Source: Castor canadensis
Lineage: Eukaryota; Chordata; Mammalia; Rodentia; Castoridae
NCBI RefSeq assembly: GCF_047511655.1
Contig: NC_133390.1
Coordinates: forward strand, 97,595,583 to 97,659,582
Direction of reading: 5' to 3'
DNA length: 64,000 bases
Shown here: piece by piece, positions 35,151 through 47,159 of the stretch
Numbering within the stretch: position 1 is the stretch's first letter
Layout of the letters: each line of letters begins with the position of its first letter
Notes under the pieces: generated by a model
The model's database searches: none
What the model was told of the DNA's origin: nothing
Seen by the model: only the letters and a program-made list of their open reading frames with translations
Made by a program: the position numbers and the translations under genes

Positions 35151-36122
35151 TAGAAGGGCCCAGAAAACAGCCCTTTTGCAAACTACACACAGACAGGTGC
35201 ACCAGGGGATAAAAGGACATTCTGTGAAAGAAGTTAGACCTGAGGAGATTCAAGGTCCTGATATTTTTTTCTTCCTATGAAGGAAGAAAATAAATAATTG
35301 ATTAGATTCCAAAGACCATGGATGAAGGGCAAGGGAAATGAATGTGAGTGGAGAATAAAAAATGTTTTAATTTTAAAAGCTATGTTCAAAATGCATTTCC
35401 TCTCTCTTTATCAGAGGTGAACATTTTCCTTTCACTGTTTACCAGGCAGTTGCTCAATCATCCCAGAATACACTGAGTCATACCCTGAGTCAGCCACACG
35501 CAGCCCCTGCTTTGTCAGTACATGTCACCAGACCACTGAAGGGTATAGGCCATCCCTGTGGGGCTGTATAGCACTGGACTCACCCCCTCCCCATGCCACT
35601 CATTTACTCACCCCCAGGAAGATGCATCACACTGGATGTACAATGATGTCCAAGTGATAACGACCAGAGAGCAAAACTTGTACAGCTCCACTGGGAATGT
35701 GTTGAGAAAAAAGCCAATTATGAACAGGCTGTAAGCCTTAGGTGTCCTTGACATGGGGTCAGGACCAACCCTTATCTTAAAGGCAGGACTAAAATGGGGA
35801 GTGGTATCATAATTTTACTGCCTTCATTTTAGTGCCTTGATTCCCCTCCTATGGGCCCATCTTGATGACCTTATAATGGGGTTTTTGCAGGTTTGATGAG
35901 TCTAATGCTTCATCATGTGTGGACTTTCTTGATGAGATGCCTGTGGCTTCATGTGATCAGCTCTCATGGAGTTGAAAGCAGGCTGCTGTTTCATTTGAAT
36001 TTCTTTGCCTTTTCTCTTCTCACCCTTAGGGATAGCAGAGTTCATTAGCTGGGTTTACTGGCCTGTCTCCCCAAAGCCTGAAACTATCCTTCAAACATAG
36101 CTGAAGCTGTTTCTTTGTAACC
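35151..36122. other. unassigned sequence, about 1 kb
   Basis: No gene or repeat recognised. Confidence 0.4.
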
Positions 36123-36130
36123 ATGCCAGC

Positions 36131-36224
36131 TACAAAAGTTGGCAGAGTGGCTCAAGTGCTAGAGTGCCTGCCTAGCAAGCTTGAGGCCCTGAGTTCAAAC
36201 TATAGTATAACCAAAAAAAAAAAG
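36131..36224 (+). repeat. monomeric ID-like SINE
   Basis: 'ggcagagtggctcaagtgct', 'cctgcctagcaagcttgagg', 'ctgagttcaaactatagtat' and an A tail. A tRNA-like A box and B box are visible, but the whole has the SINE form and tail, so it is not a tRNA gene. Confidence 0.85.
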
Positions 36225-36642
36225 CACAGACAAGCAGGTGCAAACTGCCCAAGCTATCCTTCCTGCAGAAAGCTAGGCAGACACGTGGTGATCCCTGCAG
36301 CAGAAAGCACAGAGAGAACGATAATATTCAGTCTGCATGAGATCTCACAGTTCTAAAGTTTAAGCAGCTGGAGAAATATGTCTTTATTTTGGTTTCTTTT
36401 GTTTATAAATTTGTGGCCAACTTATTTGATATGTAGCGAATTTAGCAAAATCTATCTGAACTGGCACGAAGCTATTTATCAACTTTATAATCTTTATCTC
36501 ATTTAGCATAAATACACATACATTGTGCTACAAAAACTTAAGGTTTAGTTACATGGTATTCCGTGCTGGAGTGCAAGTGTATTTATCTGAAATATTCTAA
36601 ATCTTCAAAATATACCACTATACTATATTCCTTATCAGGAGT

Positions 36643-36752
36643 ATAGATAAGGAATTGTAGGGAAGGAAGGAAAGAGGGGGTGAGGAAAACAGGAAAGGGA
36701 GAAGAGAAGAGAATGGTGGAATAAGAGGGAGAAGAAGTGAGTGAGTGAGGTG
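36643..36752 (+). repeat. polypurine tract, about 110 bases
   Basis: Long G/A-rich run ('gggaaggaaggaaagagggg', later 'gtgagtgagtgagg'). Low complexity; could form triplex-type structure. Confidence 0.8.
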
Positions 36753-36924
36753 GGCGTACGCCAAAAGAAAAACAAATTGTAGATCCATAGAGTTTTAAAA
36801 AATCATAAAAAGTCCTGCTCAATAACCTATTGGTTATTCCTATTTCTTTCACTTACTTGATTGGACCTTGCTTATTGGTCTAAGAAAATCTACTTTAGTC
36901 ATGAAACTAGTCCCTGACTGTGAA

Positions 36925-37082
36925 TTGAGATCCCTGAAGGAAGTCACTTAACTTCTCTGAGCTTCAGTTTCCCCATCTGGAAATAGAGATGAAAATTTCA
37001 GTCCTGAATTTCTTCCAGCACGGGGTGAGACCTCAGATAGGCGAGCACTTTGAAATGGGAAACCACTATAAAAGCAGCAGAT
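36925..37082 (+). repeat. MIR SINE fragment
   Basis: MIR core: 'agtcacttaacttctctgag', 'cttcagtttccccatctgga', 'gagcactttgaaatgggaaa'. Confidence 0.6.
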
Positions 37083-37895
37083 AAAGTTATCAGAGCCAAG
37101 TCTTCTGACTGTTCAGTTGGTATCCTTTACAAAATTCTTCCTGATTAAAAAAAAAATGCATGCTGCATTTGTTTATCTAGGCCTAACTTTATCACCGTCA
37201 GTCTGTGACTCTTGCTGTCCAACCAATCTTCAGCCATTCAGGACCATCTACCTGGGCAAACTTATGAATATATCTTTGTGTACTCTTAAAAGCATGGGAA
37301 CAGCCCTGCTTAAATTGCATTAGGGTTAAACTGTCCCAGAATAAGAGCCTCTGGTTGCTTGATTAATAAATGCCTTTAGTAATATCAAAAGATTTTTAAA
37401 GATTCTTTTCCAGTCTGGAAAGAGAGGAAGACAGAGAAAAGAGTTTATGCCAACAGGCAACAGCACAGTAATTAATTTTAAGTGGTTTATATTGGTAGAT
37501 CAAAGGAATACCCAAAGAATAACAAGTAAGATCCTAGTCCCAGGCTGAAACTGGAGTGGGCAGAAACCATCTCAACAGAACCAATATAAAGAATTAGAGA
37601 AAAAGACTAACAGCAAAGGGCAGGGAGTTCAGAAATCTGGAGGGCTGTTAGCTAATGAAGGTTTGCCTTCTATGGGTAAAGACTTTCTTTGCTCTCAGAG
37701 TTTTAAAATATGCATATACAGAACAAATGCATGAGTTAACTACCTTAGACAGGACTTTAAGGGCTAGAAGTAAATTTAGCAGCAATTATAATACTTTGCA
37801 TTTTACTAACTGCCTGCTATGTACTGGGTGCCTAAAAATACTCTCTCACCCAATTTTACACAGAAAATATAATTGTCATCCTCCTGCATTCTGCC
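37083..37895. other. unassigned sequence
   Basis: No gene recognised. 37795-37880 may be a MIR 3' tail ('cctgctatgtactgggtgcc'). Confidence 0.35.
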
Positions 37896-38235
37896 TATTT
37901 ACTAATGTTTGACAAACCACCCCAAAACTCAAGGGCTTAGCACAATGATTCCTTATCTCTCATGGTTCTGTGAGTTACTGGACTCCACTGAGCAGTTCTT
38001 TGGGGTTTCAGGCAGTGGTTATGAGAAGCATCTGGGGCTGGAAACATTTGATGACTCAACTGAGCCTGACAGCTGCCCTGGCTGTTTTATTCATGTCTGC
38101 CTGCTTAGCTAGGATAGTGAGAACATCTAGGGCCGGCTTGGAATCTCTTATCTCTCCAGTCTTCTCCATAGGCCAATGTGGCTTTCTTACAATCTCAAGG
38201 TTCTTAGACTCCTTACATGGCAGTTTTTCCCCCTA
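37896..38235 (-). repeat. ancient mammal-wide repeat, same family as 41820-42180
   Basis: Wording in common with 41820-42180: 'accaccccaaaactcaaggg' against 'accaaccccaaactgtggtg', then a run of G/C/T-rich phrases in the same order. I recognise the type as an old MER-like interspersed repeat but cannot name it safely. Strand is by convention only. Confidence 0.4.
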
Positions 38236-38327
38236 GATGAAATATTTCAAGAGAATTAGGTGAAAGTTAAGATTTCTTTTGATCTAGCTTTAGAAGTTAT
38301 GCTGAGTCACTTCTACCATTATATTGG

Positions 38328-38581
38328 TCAAAAATGAGTCACAGATGCTGGAAGCTGGTGGCTCACACCTGTAATCCTAGCTACTTGGGAGGCTGAAATT
38401 GGAGAATTGCTGTTTGAGGCCAGTCAGGACAGCAGTTCTTGAGATCCCCCATCTCCAAAATAGCTAGAGCAGCAAATGGACTGGAGTTGTGACTCAAGCA
38501 GTAGAGGCCTTTGCAAGTTCAAAGCCCTGAGTTCAAACCCCAATCCCATCAGAAAAAAAAAAAGAATAAAAATGAATCACA
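38328..38581 (+). repeat. SINE (B1-like + ID-like) with target duplication
   Basis: 'ggtggctcacacctgtaatc', 'aaatagctagagcagcaaat', 'tgagttcaaaccccaatccc', A tail. Flanked by AAAATGAGTCACAG and AAAATGAATCACAG, a 14-bp duplication with one mismatch. Confidence 0.9.
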
Positions 38582-38689
38582 GGACCAGCACCAAAGGAAG
38601 GGGCTTATAAAGCTTATAAAAAGGTGCTGATTCTAAGATCCCTCACTAAGAAATTGTCTTTGGAGACAAGAAAGTAAAAATATAAATTA

Positions 38690-38828
38690 TAAATTTTATA
38701 ACAAATCATGTTACAAAAGAGGGAATTAGGACTTTGTAAGGTTATTTGTCCAACATCAAATACCTTGAAAGCAGTCAGGGTGGTATTCAAATCTGGTTCT
38801 CTGATTCCACTGTACTGTGCTCAATCTA
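38690..38828 (+). repeat. MIR SINE fragment
   Basis: 'gtaaggttatttgtccaaca', 'ggtggtattcaaatctggtt', 'ctctgattccactgtac': MIR 3' half. Confidence 0.5.
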
Positions 38829-38951
38829 TGTAGTAAAATTGTAGAAAAAGAATTAATTTAATAAAACATTATCTATTAAGGCACTGTACAAACAGTCAAA
38901 ACATGTCTCTATCCTCCAATCTCTAGAAGGCTGAAGTTTAGAGTGAAAACA

Positions 38952-39142
38952 ACATGGGGCCTGGAGTTAGAAGCTCAGATTTGAGTCTTAATTCTACAAC
39001 TTGGGCAAGTCTTTAACTCTTTGAGAGTTGGCATCCTGAAAGATAACAATAGGAGATAACAATGTCTTCCTACAGGATTGGTACAGATATAAAAATAAAA
39101 CAAGTTATGTGAGCTTGATCTTGTTAGTGACAGAGCATTATA
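38952..39142 (+). repeat. MIR SINE
   Basis: Near-complete MIR order: 'ggggcctggagttagaagct', 'ttctacaacttgggcaagtc', 'tttgagagttggcatcctga', ending 'gagcattatataaatg'. Confidence 0.6.
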
Positions 39143-40205
39143 TAAATGGTTAACCTTCATTGGGAAGAAATTACAAAGCCAGGAAAGGTTACATGGTCTC
39201 TCCTCAGATGTGTGCAAGTTGAAGTGCGATGGACATCAGACACACGTGCACCAGAAGTGATCCCTAAAGTCTCTGAGATGTTGTACCAAACTCCCTCTGA
39301 GTCTCTTTTCAACACTGTGTGCTCTGACACCACATGCTTCCTTGGGAAATTGAAATAATCCTTAACTGTAGAACACACTCTTTTTTTCACATGATGGTGA
39401 ACTAATATTTTTTCAGGGACTAAATAAGACACCAGAGTAACAAAAAGCAAAATCTTAAATTCACTCCTTAATTTTCTTTCTTTCTTTTTTCCACCTTGAC
39501 TTCAAAATTCTTGATGTAGATAGGTGAGTTAAGAATGAAATACTAGAGAAGCACAGAGGGGTGCTACAGCTGAACCTCTGTTTGAACTTGAGTTCAACTG
39601 TGTCTAATCAACTGGAACAGAGTTCTGCAGGCACAGATGGGTGGAATGGAGAAGAGCCCAAATAGGGCCTGCACTGGGCTACTCGACCAGGTCTGAACCC
39701 AAGGAGAAGGTACAGAAGCTACAGGTTGAGGTGCAAGAACTCAAACTCATTAGGGCTTTTGCGGTGCTCTGGGGAATAGGCAGTGTGACTTTTAGGGTCA
39801 AGTGTTAAAGAGAGACAAAGAAGGATTTGATCACCTTCTCCTTTTCTTTGTGGAACTCCTTATGGTTGGCACAGAAAAGCCTGCTTGGGTACCAGGGTTG
39901 TTACATAGGGAGAGATGGTGAACTTTCGAATTCTAAGAAGTAATGTGAATGCCACCTGTTTGCATGGTGGCGGGTAAATTCAGGATGCAGAACAGCTGAC
40001 CCCTAATGTAGACTGCACTCTTGCGCAGCAATGTTCCCAAACTTCTCTTAAGGATTCATTTTAGTTCTTTTCCATGGACCCATGTTTTAAATAAGACTAC
40101 CCATGAAACAAATGTAGTTTTTAAGTTTTTTAAGTGTCTAATTCAATCTAATCAAAGTTATACTAGTTATATCTAATTCTGTAACATTTATATCACACCA
40201 AAATG
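39143..40205. other. unassigned sequence, about 1 kb
   Basis: No gene or repeat recognised. Confidence 0.4.
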
Positions 40206-40640
40206 AAAACTATTAGCAGTCACTTCTCAGCCCCTCACCCTTGGTCCTTGGCAACCAATGATCTATTTTCTGTCTCTATGGATTTGCCTATTCTGAACAT
40301 TACATTTCAGTGGAATCATAAAATAAGTGGCCTTTTTCTTTAACTTAGTGTAGTGTTTTGAAGACTCATCCATGTTGCAGCCTGTGTCATTTCTCATTCT
40401 TTTTCTATTGACAAATAATATAACATTACACAGATATCCTATATTTTGTTCCTCTGTTTATTAGCTGGCATACGTTTGAACGGTTTCTTCTTTCGTACTA
40501 CAAATAATACTGCCATGAATATTTGTGTACAAGTATTTGTGGATATACATGTTTTCAGTTATCCTGGGTTTATACCTAAAAGTGGAATTTCTGGGTCATA
40601 AGGAAACCTTCTAAGATACTATCAAAGTGCTTCAAATTAC
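40206..40640 (-). repeat. L1M ORF2 3'-end fragment, antisense
   Basis: Reverse-strand L1 wording in order: 'ctatggatttgcctattctg', 'gaagactcatccatgttgca', 'aaataatactgccatgaata', 'gtggaatttctgggtcataa'. Old, all frames closed. Confidence 0.8.
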
Positions 40641-41815
40641 ACACGTTAATCAATAATTTTTAGTTTTCTCTTAACCTATAGCTACTAATCAGTCCTTCTG
40701 ATCAGCATAAGAGACAACCTGGTTACCATATTGAATCCTCATCCCCAGCACGAGGTTAGTTATGCTTTACATAAACTAATTTGGGGGAAAGGGAAATTTT
40801 CCTTGAAGTTTTTCAAATATTGATAATAGCATAGACTATTATTACAGTACCTTTGAAGGTCTACCAGTGGCCAGAACTCCAGGTCAGGAATGAGGCAAAG
40901 ACAATATTTGCTGGAACTTACGACCTCTGCTCCCTCCTCCCGTCCTTCTCCTCTCCCTCAGCTGGAGACCAGAGGATCTTTTCTTTTCTTTTTTATAACC
41001 CCTTAATAAATACTGAACTGATGGTTCACATATTAGTGCTTTATGGACTAGTACTGATGACTTACATATGCTTGCCAATTTTCTATTTTAGCAAATAAAA
41101 ACATCAAAAACCTATCTTGTATCAACATGATTTTATTAAACAAAGGACTAGCCCAAAGAGGTAGACACTCAACGACAGTTTTTAAAATCTCTTCTAGTAA
41201 TCATTGTTTTGGTAAACATACTAATTTATTTTTCTCATTTTGTTATGGATTAATGAAAACTCCCTCATAAGTGAGAGAGACAAATTAAATAATACCAAGT
41301 ATAGATAGAATAATTGAGCCTCCTAGGTGCATTAAAGTTGCTAGAAACAGAAATGTTCCCAGTCCTACCCACCTGCTCTCATTTCAGGTGGCACTAACAT
41401 TCTCTAATAAAATGTTTTCCCTCATGTTCTTCCTTTCCAAGAAAGGTACAATTCTCTATCACACATGTTCCTAGGCTACTTTGAAATTGAGAAAGATCAG
41501 CAACAGACGATTAAAAGAGGTTCAGTGGATGAATATGATAAGCAACTGGAAGGAAGAAAGTAGAATAAAACAAAAAGAAAGAAAAAGAATTGGGAAGGAA
41601 AGGGGTGAAAAATATCAGGAGCGAGACACATTGTCTCAGGCTGAAGGTAGCTTTATTTGGGTGTGGGGTTAGAGATACCAGATGCCAGAAAGAATGTGAG
41701 GTGAGAGAGGCTTAGGGATAGTAGTAAAAAGAAGTATGTGTAAGATGAAGCAAGTCACACAGTGGGCTCTAGTGCCTATTTTCTGGATGAATGGGAGGGA
41801 AATTCCAGGGTCTAG
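40641..41815. other. unassigned sequence, about 1.2 kb
   Basis: No gene or repeat recognised. 40853-41098 holds an 81-codon frame without recognisable features. Confidence 0.4.
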
Positions 41816-42180
41816 CAGTTCTCTCTTGCTGCTTATGAACCAACCCCAAACTGTGGTGACTTAAACCAGCAGCCATTTCCTTTTGGATCAGATGGACAGC
41901 TTTGCTGTTGGCCTAGTCACCACTCTCAAGCATCTGTAGTCCTCAATGGGCTCATTTGCTGCTGGGTGGCTATCTGGCTGAGGAACAGGCTGGCCAACCC
42001 TCTTGTGCCTTATCATCTGGTAGGTTAGCCTGGACTGGATCCCTTGGTGACAGCAGAGTTCCAAGTGAGTGAAGAGAAGCAAGCTAGGCTTCTTAAGGCT
42101 TATAGTCAGAATGAGCATTGTATAACTTCTGCCACATTCTGCTGACCAAAGCAAAACACAAGGCCACCCCAGATCCACTT
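41816..42180 (-). repeat. ancient mammal-wide repeat, same family as 37896-38235
   Basis: 'ttctctcttgctgcttatga', 'ggcttatagtcagaatgagc', 'cttctgccacattctgctga', 'caaaacacaaggccacccca' are typical of an old MER-like repeat. Family not resolved; strand by convention. Confidence 0.45.
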
Positions 42181-42492
42181 CTTGAATTCTTTCAAGAGAA
42201 AGAAGAGGGAGATTTGAACACAGAGATGCAGATTCACACTAGGAAGAAGGCCAAGCAACAATGGAGGCCTTAGAGATTAGAGTGATGCAGCTATAAGCCA
42301 AGGAATGCAACCATTGCTGGCAACCATCAGAAGCTGGAAGAGGCAAGCAAGGGTTCTACAGAGGAAACAAGGTCCTGTTGAACCTGGGACTTCAGACTTC
42401 TAGCAGCCAGAACTGTGAGAGAATAAATTTCTGTTGGAATCTACTCCATTTATGGTAATTTGATATGTTAGCCATTGAAAGCTAATACACAG
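42181..42492 (+). mobile_element. MLT1-related or similar LTR-like repeat, 3' half
   Basis: 'gtgatgcagctataagccaa', 'tgctggcaaccatcagaagc', 'gccagaactgtgagagaata', 'aataaatttctgttggaatc', ending 'agccattgaaagctaataca'. The end is that of an LTR-type repeat (polyadenylation signal and a 'gctaataca' finish). Confidence 0.55.
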
Positions 42493-43799
42493 TTTTTTGG
42501 GGTTTTTTTTTTTACCCCTCCCCAATCTCCAGGATTTGTTCTCAGTGTGTCCTGCAAAAAGTTTTATATTCAGAAAAAAATCTTCAGGCAACAGAACATT
42601 TTCAAAAGCATGAAATTTAGTTGTCATTGGAATAAAGAAGGAGGAGGGAAAGAGGATTAAGGGGGGTAAAAAGGAGATGAGAGCCAAAAGGAAACCAGAA
42701 AGGCAAGTGTGGGCTTCCACAAGGCAACAGCCGGCAGTGTTGGCCAGACCTGCTTCCAGTTGAGCGGAACCAGGTGGGAATGCCATTTCAGCTGCTGCAG
42801 AAGACAGGTGCTATGAAATCAGCCTGCCTACGACAATTGTAAAGGTCATACAAAGTCAAGTTACAAACCAGGACTGGAAACGCCCACATAGGGTTCTTGC
42901 CAGGTGTTTGATTCATTCTTTCATCCTGTCTCCTGGGGACTCTGCATTTGCTTTCACTTACCAAGGGCCAGTTTGGCATGCATTGGAATTTCTACCTGAA
43001 TTGTTCCTGGAAAGCTGTGTTTTGTGTTTTACTGTATCTATCTGGCACCAACCCTTCAATCTGCCATTAGTGCATCACCCTCACCTTGTTTGTGTCATAC
43101 CAGTATAGCGTTGGGTCATTCTCTCCTCCCCACCTCTTATTTCCCAACGTTGGAGCCCAAGCCCCCCTGAGTAGCCAGGATCACCAGGGCTTCAGCAAAG
43201 TGAGCAGAGCAGCAGTGTGGAAGTGCTACTGGCCTCCCCAAGACACTTGGGAAGAACACACCATCTATTGCACCATCTACAGCTTTGGCTTCCTCCCCAT
43301 ACCTCAGATGAGGGGGAGAAAACACATGCAGTTTTACCTAAAATTCAACCTGTAGATGCCTATTTTTGAAAGACTCCTGGCCAATACCTGGCTCTAAAAT
43401 GTTGTTCATGAATCATTCTTGAGGGCCTTCTCTGTGCAGGACTCTGCACTAAGCTTGTGGGATTTTTAAGAGTCAGAGTTCTTGACTGATGGAGGTCCAT
43501 ACTTGGTATAGAAGAAAGAGCCATGTATGTGAACATGTGGACACAAAGATAGATGAAGGGGCAGGAAAAGACCTGTAGTAAGCAGGTGGAAGGAAAATGG
43601 ATCATACCTACTCACACAGTTTTTAAAGGTTGACTCTGTGCCGGCTGCTGGAAAGACAAAGAAGAATAAGCAATTAGAATAAGGTCTTCTCTTGGGAAGA
43701 CCATAGTCAAAACATGGCCGACTTGTGCAGCCTGTCCAGCAACTTCTCTCTACCTTTTTACTCCACTCACTTCCCTACCCTTGATCACTATGGTTCTTT
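42493..43799. other. unassigned sequence, about 1.3 kb
   Basis: No gene or repeat recognised. Frames of up to 128 codons on the minus strand (42400-42786) overlap the LTR-like repeat edge and show no motif. Confidence 0.4.
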
Positions 43800-43937
43800 T
43801 TCTTTTTTGATTTTAAATCTCCTTATGCTACCTAGACTGGTCTGGAAATTCTGGATCCTGGGCTCAAGTGATCCTTCCACCACAGCCTGCATGGTAGCTT
43901 AGTTCTTACAGGCGTGAAACACTACCTATGGCCTATT
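43800..43937 (-). repeat. B1-like SINE monomer, minus strand
   Basis: 'gctacctagactggtctgga', 'ctgggctcaagtgatccttc', 'cttacaggcgtgaaacacta' are the reverse of a B1/7SL-type unit. No ID-like half. Confidence 0.7.
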
Positions 43938-43944
43938 TTTCCCA

Positions 43945-44120
43945 CAGCCTTTATCACTTTCTAAAACAATTTTTCTCATTTATTTGGTTCCTTGTTAATT
44001 GTCTTATTCCTCAACTGGAACATGAACTCTCTAAGAGTTTGTTTTATACTATCCCCAGTACCTACAATAGTGCCTGGCTGCTAAGAGCTGCTCCATGAAC
44101 ATTTGTTGGCTGAATCTCAA
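43945..44120 (+). repeat. L2 LINE 3' end
   Basis: 'ttattcctcaactggaacat', 'ccccagtacctacaatagtg', 'atgaacatttgttggctgaa': typical L2 terminus. Confidence 0.65.
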
Positions 44121-44157
44121 CAAGAAGGAGAAGCCAACCAATCATGAAAAGTATTGA

Positions 44158-44345
44158 GGGGATAGCTCTGGATCCAGACTACCTGGGTTCAAGCTTCGGC
44201 AACTTGTTTGGCTTTGATCTGGCTACTCTGCCTTTTATTTTATGCCTCAGTATCTTCAAGTGTAAGATGCACATATTAAACCCACCTAGTAAGATTGTTA
44301 GGAGGATTAAATAAGATAAAATATGGTAAAAGCACCTAAGGCAGG
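44158..44345 (+). repeat. MIR SINE
   Basis: 'agctctggatccagactacc', 'tgggttcaagcttcggcaac', 'atgcctcagtatcttcaagt', 'ttgttaggaggattaaataa'. Confidence 0.7.
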
Positions 44346-44480
44346 AGTTAGCAAATATTTTCTACAGGAGCTGAATCCTAAATATTTTTGGCTTGGCTGG
44401 CTATATGGTTTCCTGCAATGACTCATCTTTGCATAAGTGAACAAGTACGACCCTCTTTAAATGACAATATTCAGAATTAT
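44346..44480 (+). repeat. possible hAT-type (MER) DNA transposon fragment
   Basis: 'aggagttagcaaatattttc', 'gagctgaatcctaaatattt' and 'ggctatatggtttcctgcaa' resemble the start of a widespread non-autonomous hAT-type element. One end only; family uncertain. Confidence 0.4.
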
Positions 44481-44547
44481 AGTGCATATATAACATATAA
44501 AAATTATAAAACAAAACAATAATCTATTGGCTAGGGAATTAGAAGTC

Positions 44548-44885
44548 TTTCTTTTGCAACAATTTCACCATGTGATTCTCAGAGCCTCTGAGCCACAGTT
44601 TAGTCATCTGCAAAATGGAGATAATAACTTCTCTGTCCTCCTTGGCTGGGTGTTTGACAATCACACAAGGCAATAGATGACACAAAAAGTACAAATGTAC
44701 TGTGTACAGATAGGGCAAAGTGCCCTGCAAATAGGTTCCATAGTGCCATTGGATCCAAGGTTGCCACGCAGTAGGAAGCTGAAATAATATTTTCCTCATT
44801 TAATAGATGACAAAGCCAGAGCATCGAATGACTCAGCCAAGGTGACAGTGCTGATAAATGAAAGAGCAAAATTTGAGCCCATACA
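44548..44885 (+). repeat. two MIR fragments
   Basis: 44548-44720 ('ccacagtttagtcatctgca', 'aaatggagataataacttct') and 44785-44885 ('ttttcctcatttaatagatg', 'cagccaaggtgacagtgctg') both carry the MIR core. Confidence 0.6.
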
Positions 44886-45540
44886 AGATTCTTTTACTTT
44901 TTGATTTTCTTTTCTTTTCTTTTCTAAGCACAGTGTTCTTATCAGCAGCCCAGCACACCTCCACTCACACTGAACACCAACCACACACTACAGAGCATCT
45001 CTTGGGATTTTCTCCCTTACCTCTCTTATGAGATCCCTTACCTATGGATCTTATTTCTCTAGCACAGCCCTCACCAAAGGATCCCCTAAACACTGGAGCA
45101 GTTGCTTTCTGGCCTTGTAGGTATCAGGAAGTAGTTTTAAAATTCAGTCCACACATTGTCTTATCAATCCAGAAAAAAAAAAAAAACAGGAAAAAGAAAA
45201 AATGTAGTGGCATGATCGCTCTTTAATTAACTTTCATGCAAAGAGAATATTATAACATAATTTTATCTCCATTCCCACCTCCACCCCAACACACATGTTT
45301 TCAAGAAGCAAATATTTATTTTAGTCAGTTGTGTATGAGTTGAGCTGTATAGAATGAGTAACTGTAAGACACTTGACCTAAGTCTGTAGTAACAAGGAGA
45401 TGAAGACTGACCTGACTTCTGATGAGAATGCTGGAGGCCTGCGGTCATGGAAACCCAAGACCAGAGCTTCCAGGCACCATAGGACTGGAGCTTACAACCA
45501 TGCTGCTAATCCCAGTAAGAGAATTGTGCAAGTGCAATGT
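44886..45540. other. unassigned sequence
   Basis: No gene or repeat recognised; short A-rich run near 45170-45200. Confidence 0.4.
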
Positions 45541-45599
45541 ATTTTAACCCACTAGAGGAGCTAAAATTAAAAAGACAGACAATACCAAGTGTTGGCAAG

Positions 45600-45644
45600 A
45601 ATGTGGGGAAGCTAAAAAAAAAAAAGAAAAAATGTGGGGAAGCT
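45600..45644 (+). mobile_element. poly(A)-only insertion with 14-bp target duplication
   Basis: AATGTGGGGAAGCT occurs at 45600-45613 and again at 45631-45644. Only a 17-base A tract with one G (45614-45630) lies between. Fits a retrotransposition event that copied only a tail. Confidence 0.7.
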
Positions 45645-46209
45645 GCAACTCCCTTACCTTTCTGGCAGGAATGCAAAATGACACAGTCACTTTGGAAATA
45701 AATTGTCAGTTTCTTTTTAAAAAATTAGACTGACATGTTTCATAGGATCCAGCAATTCCATTCCTTCAGATATAAAAAAAATTTATCCACATGAAGATTT
45801 GTATGCAAAAGTTTTCTTAGCATCATTATTCATAATAGTAAAAGTCTAGAAAGAACCCAAATTCCCATCAACTGATGAATGGACAACAAAATGTGATGCT
45901 TCCATACTTGCCGAAAAGGAAGGAACCACTGATACACGTGATAACATGAGCGAATCTCAAAATCATAGTGCTGAGGGAAGGAAAACAGGCACAAAAGAAT
46001 ATGTACTATGTAGCTCTCTTCAGAGGAAATCTCTGGCAATACCACACCACACAGCAACAAAACCAGACTGAATGGCTGGGAGTGTGAGTAGTAATAGACT
46101 ACAAAAGGGTTTGAGGGAACTTTGTGGGGTGTTAGGAGAATTCTCAATTTTTATTGGAGTGATAGTTGCATGAATGTATGTATTTGTTGAAACTCATCCA
46201 AATTTACAC

Positions 46210-46552
46210 TTTTTTTTTCAGTACTGGAGATTGAAATCTGGGCCTCACACTTACCAGGCAAGTGCTCTTCCACTTGACCTACACCTTAGGTCTTTCTCTT
46301 TTAGTTTGTTTTTCAGATAAGGTCTCAAGCTAGCTTTGCCTGGGCTGGCCTCAGACCCTGATCTTCCTACCTCTGCCTCCAGAGGAGGGGGATTATAAGT
46401 GTGAACTACTTTACTAGGGATTTAACTCATAAGCTTGTTTTTGAGTTAGCTTCTCACTAACTTTTGCCTGGGCTGTCTCCAAACTATGATCCTCCTACCT
46501 CTGCCTCCTGAGTAGCTGAATTACAGGTGTATGCCACCATGTCTGGCCCTCC
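46210..46552 (-). repeat. trimeric SINE (B1-like + B1-like + ID-like), minus strand
   Basis: T run, ID-like 'ggagattgaaatctgggcct' and 'ccaggcaagtgctcttccac', a first B1-like unit ('tgcctgggctggcctcagac'), then a second ('tttgcctgggctgtctccaa', 'attacaggtgtatgccacca'). Confidence 0.8.
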
Positions 46553-46625
46553 TACAACTGCACACTTTAAATGGTTGAATGTCAGAGTACGTAAATTGTA
46601 CTTCAATGAAGCCATAAACTAGAAA

Positions 46626-47159
46626 TGTATATATTTTTAAGTTCAGTTATATTTTTAACAATTTTACATATTTATTTTAGAAACAATATAAGATATAAAA
46701 AAAATAAAAACAAAGGCCTTAGACCTGACAGCCAGAAATAATCATTATTAGTCTTTTCAACAAATTAATACTGAAAAGTCAATTATACCCTTACAGTTTT
46801 CACCTAGAATGCTTCATCCAGAGCATTTTATCATGTAGTTTCAATTTCTTAAAAAATATGTTTTGGAGGCTGCAAACATGTTATTTATGTTATAGTTAGT
46901 GGATTTACTGATTGCCCTTTGATAAACATTTAAATATTTCAATTTTTATTCTTATAAAGTTAGATTCTGAAGGTATAGTTAAGATTTAATTATAATTTGA
47001 GGATTTTGATGGAAGTTTCCAAATTTCTTTTCAGAAGTCTTACCTAATCATATCCACAGCTACTTTGTCAACATTGAGTCTTGTTTGTTTGTTTGTTTTT
47101 GTTTTTGATTAGCACATTTTGGATCACTTTGATTTCTGGTGAGGTTATTCTTTCTTAGG
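46626..47159. other. unassigned AT-rich sequence
   Basis: Very AT-rich, nothing recognised. A (TTTG)n-like stretch occurs near 47082-47105. Confidence 0.4.

Larger units (their letters stand above)
45541..46625 (+). mobile_element. L1M 3' end, interrupted by a SINE
   Basis: ORF2 end and 3' UTR of an old L1: 'caagtgttggcaagaatgtg', 'cagcaattccattccttcag', 'cccatcaactgatgaatgga', then after the SINE at 46210-46552 'actgcacactttaaatggtt' and 'gtaaattgtacttcaatgaa'. All frames broken. Confidence 0.8.

Noticed and set aside
36131..36224. possible tRNA gene
   Set aside because: tRNA-like boxes belong to an ID-type SINE with an A tail; the cloverleaf is not preserved. The same holds for the other ID-like units.
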